From Glandiceps talaboti (taxonomy: Eukaryota > Hemichordata > Enteropneusta > Spengelidae): a DNA stretch of 64,000 bases. Positions 58,641 through 64,000 of the stretch are shown in pieces (position 1 is the stretch's first letter; each line of letters begins with the position of its first letter). Both the position numbers and the translations under genes were made by a program. The notes under the pieces are model-generated. The model ran no database searches. It was given only the letters and a program-made list of their open reading frames with translations, and was not told the DNA's origin. The stretch covers positions 34,965,832 through 35,029,831 of the forward strand of contig NC_135549.1 in the NCBI RefSeq assembly GCF_964340395.1, given 5' to 3'.

Positions 58641-60849
58641 GTAAACATAACTAGTAGTAATTAAGCCTGAGTGCCCTGTGGTGTGTACGTGTAGGCCTGA
58701 TTTAGCGACAAAAAGTCACTGACCCTGCTATCTTTACAACCGAAAACAGTCTGACCCCCATCACTTAATTCTAAAACATGATGCTCCCGCCCCCCCCCCC
58801 TCCCCCTCACATGACTGGTATTTTTTTATCGTGACTCAGTGTGGACTGCTTGACCATCTTGCAAATAATTTATACTTTATAAGATCCTGGGAGAGCTCTA
58901 TCACATAATTATTGACTATACAGGGTAAATATATTCCAACAAGAGTTTAATAGCATCTTGACAGTGAACAGGTAGGGGAAAGCTTGAGAAGGGAATATAT
59001 GTTTTTTACTCTGAAAAGTCAATTTTGAGACTTCAGACACTTCCAGACAATAATGTCGAAGCTTTACAAGGCAGCACCAACATGTAAAAAGCAACTACAT
59101 AATAGGTTATTGTCATATTTTCTGTAATTAGACGTGGTGGCCACACAAAAGAAAGTTGTTGTTTCTGGCTAGGAAACATTGCCCAAAGTGGTGTGATGAT
59201 GCAAATTTTTGTGTTAATTGTCTATGATTAGTTCTGCAGTTGTCTTCCCTGAAGTAGCAATTAATGTAGGGAGAGTTATTTTGTGTTTTCCCTTAGCTAG
59301 GATCTGCAGTCTGCATTGGCTGGACAAACACGAGAAAAAAAGAAGATCAAGGCAGGGTATTTAAGCGATGCAAACTCACCAGAAAACAATTTTTTTCTTG
59401 ACCTACTGTGATAACAAAATAACATTTTTCAATAGGTGTACAATGGGCGCAGAGCTCACAAACAGGTGAAATATTTATCACCGTTTCAATTTCGTCAAAT
59501 ATGTACATATCATTTTAATAATAAAAGTGGGCCTGTAACATTGGTATAGAGGCATTGATATTGCATGTATAGTAGTAAAGTCACTGGTATGTTAGAGCAC
59601 TTTAGGAGGTCATACCTAGTGTACAATAGAAACTTGAATTTGAGTTGTGGTGTCGATACATGTAGTGTCCGAAATAGGAAGTATATTCATCCCTTCTGAC
59701 AAATTCATACTGAAGAGACTAGAACAATTTAGATTAAGTTCTTTTATAAACTATTTAATAGTATGAAGATTACCATCACAAAACCTTCAAGTTCACTTTT
59801 GCCCCAAAGTGCAAGATAAGTGAAGCACTGATTGTGAAACAGACAAACATTTACATGGCATGTTCTGTAACTAGTGTGGTAGCTAGGTAATACATGTATA
59901 TATATATGTATAATTTTATGTATAGTTATGTTGGAACCCTTACATGAAGTAATATTTAAACAATTTATGAAAGAAACAGAGACAAGAACAAATATATATA
60001 TATGTACCACAGGCCAACGAAACTGACTGGTCCCTGACATGTGTTTGAAAATGTTTGTCATGATTTGCCAAGTGTCCTGGTTTGAGAGGTACGAGCAGGT
60101 TGAACAGTACACTCGAACTTGTGCATCATTTCCCTGCCAAGATATTTTTTTTTCTAGCAGCAGTGGTCCATCTTTTTTTCACCACCCACTCATATCCGGA
60201 TTTTTTCTCAAGCAACTCCATTTGGCATTCCCCCCCCCCCGAAATCTTCCAAGCCCCCCCCCCAGGATATCAAATGGTCCACCCCTTACAGGATTTGGAG
60301 CAGACGGTACGTCTGTCGGTCGAAACAGGAATGTATAGACTTTGCTCAGTGACGAAGTAGGTCAATAATACTGTATCACTTCACTGTATTAAAGTTGTTA
60401 AACTATTACGATGCTTACCATGTACCATGAAGTATGTAAACTTTCTGATGGGTAATTATAGCCATGTTATGTGGGTTTGAATTTCGTTTATTACTTGCCG
60501 TGGAAACGGGTGTGCATATCCCGCGTATGTAGGGGATCACAAAAAGCCGAGTCTTCAAAGTCGAGGATGGCAAGCTTTCCTGTGCTGAGAATAGGAAACG
60601 GGCATTTGAACAACAGTTTTGATAACTAACTTTCATTGGGACTGGAAACATCGCAGATATAGAGCTAACTTTCTTGCATAAATCATGAAATTGCAAGACT
60701 ATACCCTTACGGAAGACATTCAGTTTAAATCTGGTTCATATAATGCCATGGCATTTTTACCACCATGGTAGCACGAATTCATTTGATGAAAGAATGTGTT
60801 TATTATATGAATAAGTCTTTGATCCCCCCCCCCCTTACTCCTATTATAA
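58641..60849. other. Intergenic DNA, C-runs, no gene seen
   Basis: It contains C-runs at 58789, 60229 and 60254, and TATATATATA tracts at 59899 and 59994. Near 60700 there is CCCTTACGGAAGACATTCAG, a terminal motif of the family D repeat (compare 8745 and 12335). Reading frames here are short and unsupported. Confidence 0.4.
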
Positions 60850-61990
60850 TATATAAGGTGATAATTTATCACCTACTTCATTTTCTATATTTATTAATGA
60901 TCTAGCTGTAGATCGTAAATCTTTGAATGTCAGTGTTAACGTAAATGACGAAAATGTTTGTATTCTACTTTTATGCTGACGATAGTTATTATTGCTGAAA
61001 GAGAAAATGGTATGCAAATGATGTTGGAAGTGGTAGACAAATGGTGACGATATTATTATTATTGCTGAAAGAGAAAATGATATGCAAATGATGTTGGAAG
61101 TGGTAGACAAATGCTGACGATAGTTATTATTGCTGAAAGAGAAAATGATATGCAAATGATGTTAGAAGTGGTAGACAAATGCTGACGATAGTTATTATTG
61201 CTGAAAGAGAAAATGATATGCAAATGATGTTAGAAGTGGTAGACAAAATGTGTAAAAAAAATTGGATCATGTCTATCAATGTTGAAAAAACACTTTCGTA
61301 ACAGGAATAGTCCCAGATGTGATTTTGTTTTTAAAATTGGTACAAATGTTATAGACTATGGTGACAGATATACATTATCTTGATGTCATGCGTCATGAAC
61401 ATTCAAATTTTCAAGAGACAGCAAATGTACAGCTAAGTCAGCTTGCAAGGCCTTGGGTGGTATTATTAGTAAATGTAAGTTTTTAGGTGATATGAATTTT
61501 GAAACATTTACAAAATTGTTTGATAATTGTGTTAACCCTGTGTTGAATTATTGTACATCAGTTTGGGGACAATATTCAACATAGAGCATTCCGTTTTTTT
61601 CCTTGGAGTACACCGCCGTCACCGGTGTGCACCAACACTATGTGTATTAGGTGATACTGGGTGGCTCTACAGTACAAATACAAGGTGGCTAGACATTTTA
61701 AGATTTTGGAACCGTATTTTACGTATGGACAATAACAGGCTAACAAATTTGGGATTATGAGTTATGTCGTGGTAACTGGTCATCAGAAGTAAGAACTATT
61801 TTCGATCGATTAGGTATGGACAATAAATTTAGTGATATGGAACCATGTAATATAGCAGATTGTAGGATCAAATTGCTTGCAAACTACGGAAGAGAATGGG
61901 ATCAAAAGTTTATAGAGAAAGCAAAATTACGAACATCTATAACATTTAAACATCACTATAAAGTCGAATAATATGTACAAATAAATTTTT
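60850..61990 (+). pseudogene. Old LINE RT fragment, left part
   Basis: Across shifting frames it reads SPTSFSIFINDLAVDRKSLN, then LCADD/YADD, then KALGGIISKCKFLGDMNFE, then FDNCVNPVLNYCTSVWGQ, RWLDILRFWNRILRMDNN and DCRIKLLANYGREWDQKF. This is the region from the RT active site to the C-terminus of a non-LTR retrotransposon, of a different clade from the CR1/L2-like ones here. It resumes at about 63060. It has many frameshifts and an internal tandem expansion at 60978-61245. Confidence 0.8.
60978..61245. repeat. Tandem copies of RT active-site segment
   Basis: About four units of 62-66 bp: GCTGACGATAGTTATTATTG, CTGAAAGAGAAAATGATATG, CAAATGATGTTAGAAGTGGT, AGACAAAT. Translated, the unit is ADDIVIIAERENDMQMMLEV, starting at the catalytic YADD box. 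Confidence 0.85.
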
Positions 61991-62491
61991 GGGGCCTTCA
62001 GTATTTACAAGGGGGGGGGGCGGCCGGAGGAAATCACACATGTTATGTTAAATAAAAGATGACCCTCCCCCATTCTCCATTTATAAAAAGTGACCCTCCC
62101 CTTTGTCCCATTTTGTAAAACATGGCCCTCCCCATGGCAATTGCATATACTGAAAGTTAATCAATATTCCCATTATATGTATACATACAAAATAAATGAT
62201 TTTGACTCTGTATTGGAAAGCAATATTTCTACATATAAAGTGACAAACACTGGCTAGTTACCCGTCTCTTATAATCATACACAATCTAGGTAGTATCTAA
62301 AATGTGCATTCTGTGTTGTGCATACTCTGTCTGACCTGGTCACTCGTAAAAGTTCCCTGATATCATTGTCATCGATCATCATCACCTCACCTTCAGTATT
62401 GCCATTATTAGTGTCACTTTAATCTGACTCACTGGTACTACTTGAGTCAGTACTTGTATCACTGTCCGTGTTCTCTATGATATTCAAAACT

Positions 62492-62551
<60 letters not shown>

Positions 62552-63058
62552 CCATCATATTTTAACGAACATTCACGGACAGTGTGATTGATAAGGTGAG
62601 ATGGTACACTCAACAATATGCATCGTTTTATTAAACAATTTTCCAACAATATATGTTTAATTTAATGTAGTTTAATTTTTTTGTATTTTGGCATGTAAAG
62701 TACTCGTAAAAATAAATGTTGAGTGCTCATTTCACTTTTTACATCTCAAAACACACAAAACAACCTTTACCAAAATGAAACGGTAACAAATATGCTTAAA
62801 GTGTCTTTATTCTATACTTGAAGTATACTTTGGAATGTCAAGTACATTTCAATTATACTTAAAATATACTCAAGTATACTTAAATTATAAATTGACAATA
62901 ATTGAATTTTCAATTTGGTCACAAAACTACGGATTGTAAAATGTGACTCTCCTCAAACATTGTAATGCAAAATATGACCCCCCCCCCCAAGAACAGCTTT
63001 GTAAAATGTGACCCACCCTCAATTCCTCCGCCCCCCCTGTAAATACTGAAGGCTCCCT
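61991..63058. mobile_element. TIR element (GGGGCCTTCAGTATTTAC ends) splitting the LINE
   Basis: The left end GGGGCCTTCAGTATTTACAA / GGGGGG is inverted at the right end CCCCCCTGTAAATACTGAAG / GCTCCC. The LINE reading resumes immediately after it. Subterminal ATGTGACCCxCCC motifs recur on both sides (GACCCTCCCCCATTC, GTGACCCACCCTC). The interior has an (ATC)n run at 62494-62555. No target duplication is evident and no transposase is recognised. Confidence 0.75.
62419..62649 (-). repeat. (ATC)n tract, poly-Asp reverse frame
   Basis: A reverse frame of 76 codons has nineteen consecutive Asp, then ENTDSDTSTDSSSTSESD. It sits wholly inside the TIR element. Low complexity explains its openness. It might be the acidic tail of a lost element protein, but nothing supports that. 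Confidence 0.6.
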
Positions 63059-63305
63059 TATTATTTAGGTTGTACCGCTCATACCTTTCACAAATTACAC
63101 TTAGATTTTACCACTCCGAGTAGAAACTGGACGTTTCAGAAATGAAACCTTAGCAAATAGATTATTATCTTCTGTAGTGCAGATGAAATTGAAGATGAAA
63201 AACACTTTGTCATGAAATGTTCGTTTTATGATGATCTCAGATTAATAACTATGTTCACAGATGTAAATAGAGTTTTTGACACGTTTCTTGATTTAAATAT
63301 TGACT
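63059..63305 (+). pseudogene. Old LINE fragment, right part
   Basis: It reads LGCTAHTFHK, then TTPSRNWTF, then after a frame change DEIEDEKHFVMKCSFYDDLR and DTFLDLNID then a stop. The D/EDEKHFVMKCxFYDDLR block is the usual C-terminal zinc-binding region of such retrotransposons and completes 60850-61990. Confidence 0.75.
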
Positions 63306-63584
63306 AGAGGAAAAATTTCACTTATTTAACTTACGATGCTCACGTCGTATATAGCTATATATGTGTATAATGATTTTGAGAGAAGGAACAACTCTTTGTT
63401 TCCATGAATAGATGTGTTCTTTGTATTTTTCTTCTGTGTTTACATATTGTATGTAAGTTTATAGATGTTCTGTTTGTTTAATTTGTTTTGAAAAAAAAAA
63501 GTGACTTATAAGTTCGAAGGGGCTTGGCAAATGTATATCTTTCGTATATTTATTGTATTTTATTTTAAATCTGCATGTCACTAT

Positions 63585-63598
63585 AATAATAATAATAA

Positions 63599-63640
<42 letters not shown>

Positions 63641-63818
63641 GTACTACAACTACTGCTGCTACCACCACCACCACCACTACTACTAGAACTACTACTACTA
63701 CTAGAACTACTACTTTTACTACTACTAAAACTACCACTACTAGAACTACTACTACTAGAACTACTACTACTACTAGAACTACTACTTCTACTACTACTAC
63801 TACCACCACTACTACTAT

Positions 63819-63875
<57 letters not shown>

Positions 63876-64000
63876 TACTACCACTACTACTACTACTACT
63901 ACCACCACTACTACTGTACTACAACTACTGCTGCTACCACCACCACCACCACCACCACTACTACTAGAACTACTACTACTAGAACTACTACTTTTACTAC
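63585..64000. repeat. (TAC)n-rich microsatellite, runs off the window
   Basis: There are more than 400 bases of TAC/ACC trinucleotides with interspersed TAGAAC. An internal near-duplicate of TGTACTACAACTACTGCTGC occurs at about 63640 and 63914, showing that a ~275 bp block was duplicated. Open frames are artefacts. Confidence 0.97.

Noticed and set aside
59744-60112. 122 codon reverse frame
   Set aside because: Low-complexity hydrophobic composition, no homology sensed, AT-rich surroundings.
63501-63908. Poly-valine reverse frame at the right edge
   Set aside because: Translation of a (TAC)n microsatellite.

Overview
This is a window of AT-rich animal (metazoan) nuclear DNA. It has spliced protein-coding exons with GT-AG introns of 1.3 to 13 kb, several non-LTR retrotransposons, tRNA-derived SINE-like pieces, inverted-repeat DNA transposons and very large minisatellites. 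The repeat styles (hairpin-ended elements carrying TCTG/TCCG tetranucleotides and tandem cores, CR1/L2-like LINEs with ATT-repeat tails) fit a marine invertebrate, either a deuterostome such as a hemichordate or lancelet, or a lophotrochozoan. I cannot name the species. Nothing looks prokaryotic or viral.

The one confidently recognised host gene is CDC123 (D123 family, the ATP-grasp assembly factor for translation initiation factor eIF2). It runs on the + strand across most of the window. Nine exons (3652-3747, 7451-7557, 8881-8929, 13210-13285, 23888-24010, 37161-37189, 39273-39419, 41398-41508, 50985-51026) join in frame. Together they encode about 259 residues ending at a stop codon and align from end to end with the last three quarters of human CDC123. 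The first roughly 75 codons must lie left of the window.

The introns are mostly mobile and tandem DNA. Intron by intron: left flank, a 2.7 kb array of 49 bp units; intron 1, two hairpin-ended elements; intron 3, a TTAA-flanked 2.15 kb foldback inside an outer inverted-repeat element, then eight 84 bp units that end exactly at an exon; intron 4, a 59 bp minisatellite built from the start of the next exon, broken up by pogo-like, Helentron-like and LINE insertions; intron 5, 64 bp, 46 bp, 35 bp (8.3 kb) and 36 bp arrays; intron 7, 55 bp and 41 bp arrays; intron 8, a LINE split by a TIR transposon, and a decayed coiled-coil ORF whose tail seeded a 47 bp array. Downstream of CDC123 are another large hairpin-ended element, SINE-like DNA, a hammerhead-like motif, a foldback MITE, an old LINE split by a TIR element, and a long TAC-rich microsatellite that runs off the window.

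The most interesting theme is that several tandem arrays in and around this gene were seeded from splice junctions or coding sequence: exon 4 acceptor, exon 5 acceptor plus coding start, the end of the nested ORF with a GTAAGT site, and a reverse-transcriptase active-site segment. In the exon 5 array the copied acceptor AG reads CG in nearly every unit. A second theme is a set of three or four unrelated-sequence repeat families that share one architecture (T-run plus 5' hairpin, tetranucleotide run, tandem core, complementary 3' end plus hairpin). This resembles Helentron-derived HINE/pearl elements.
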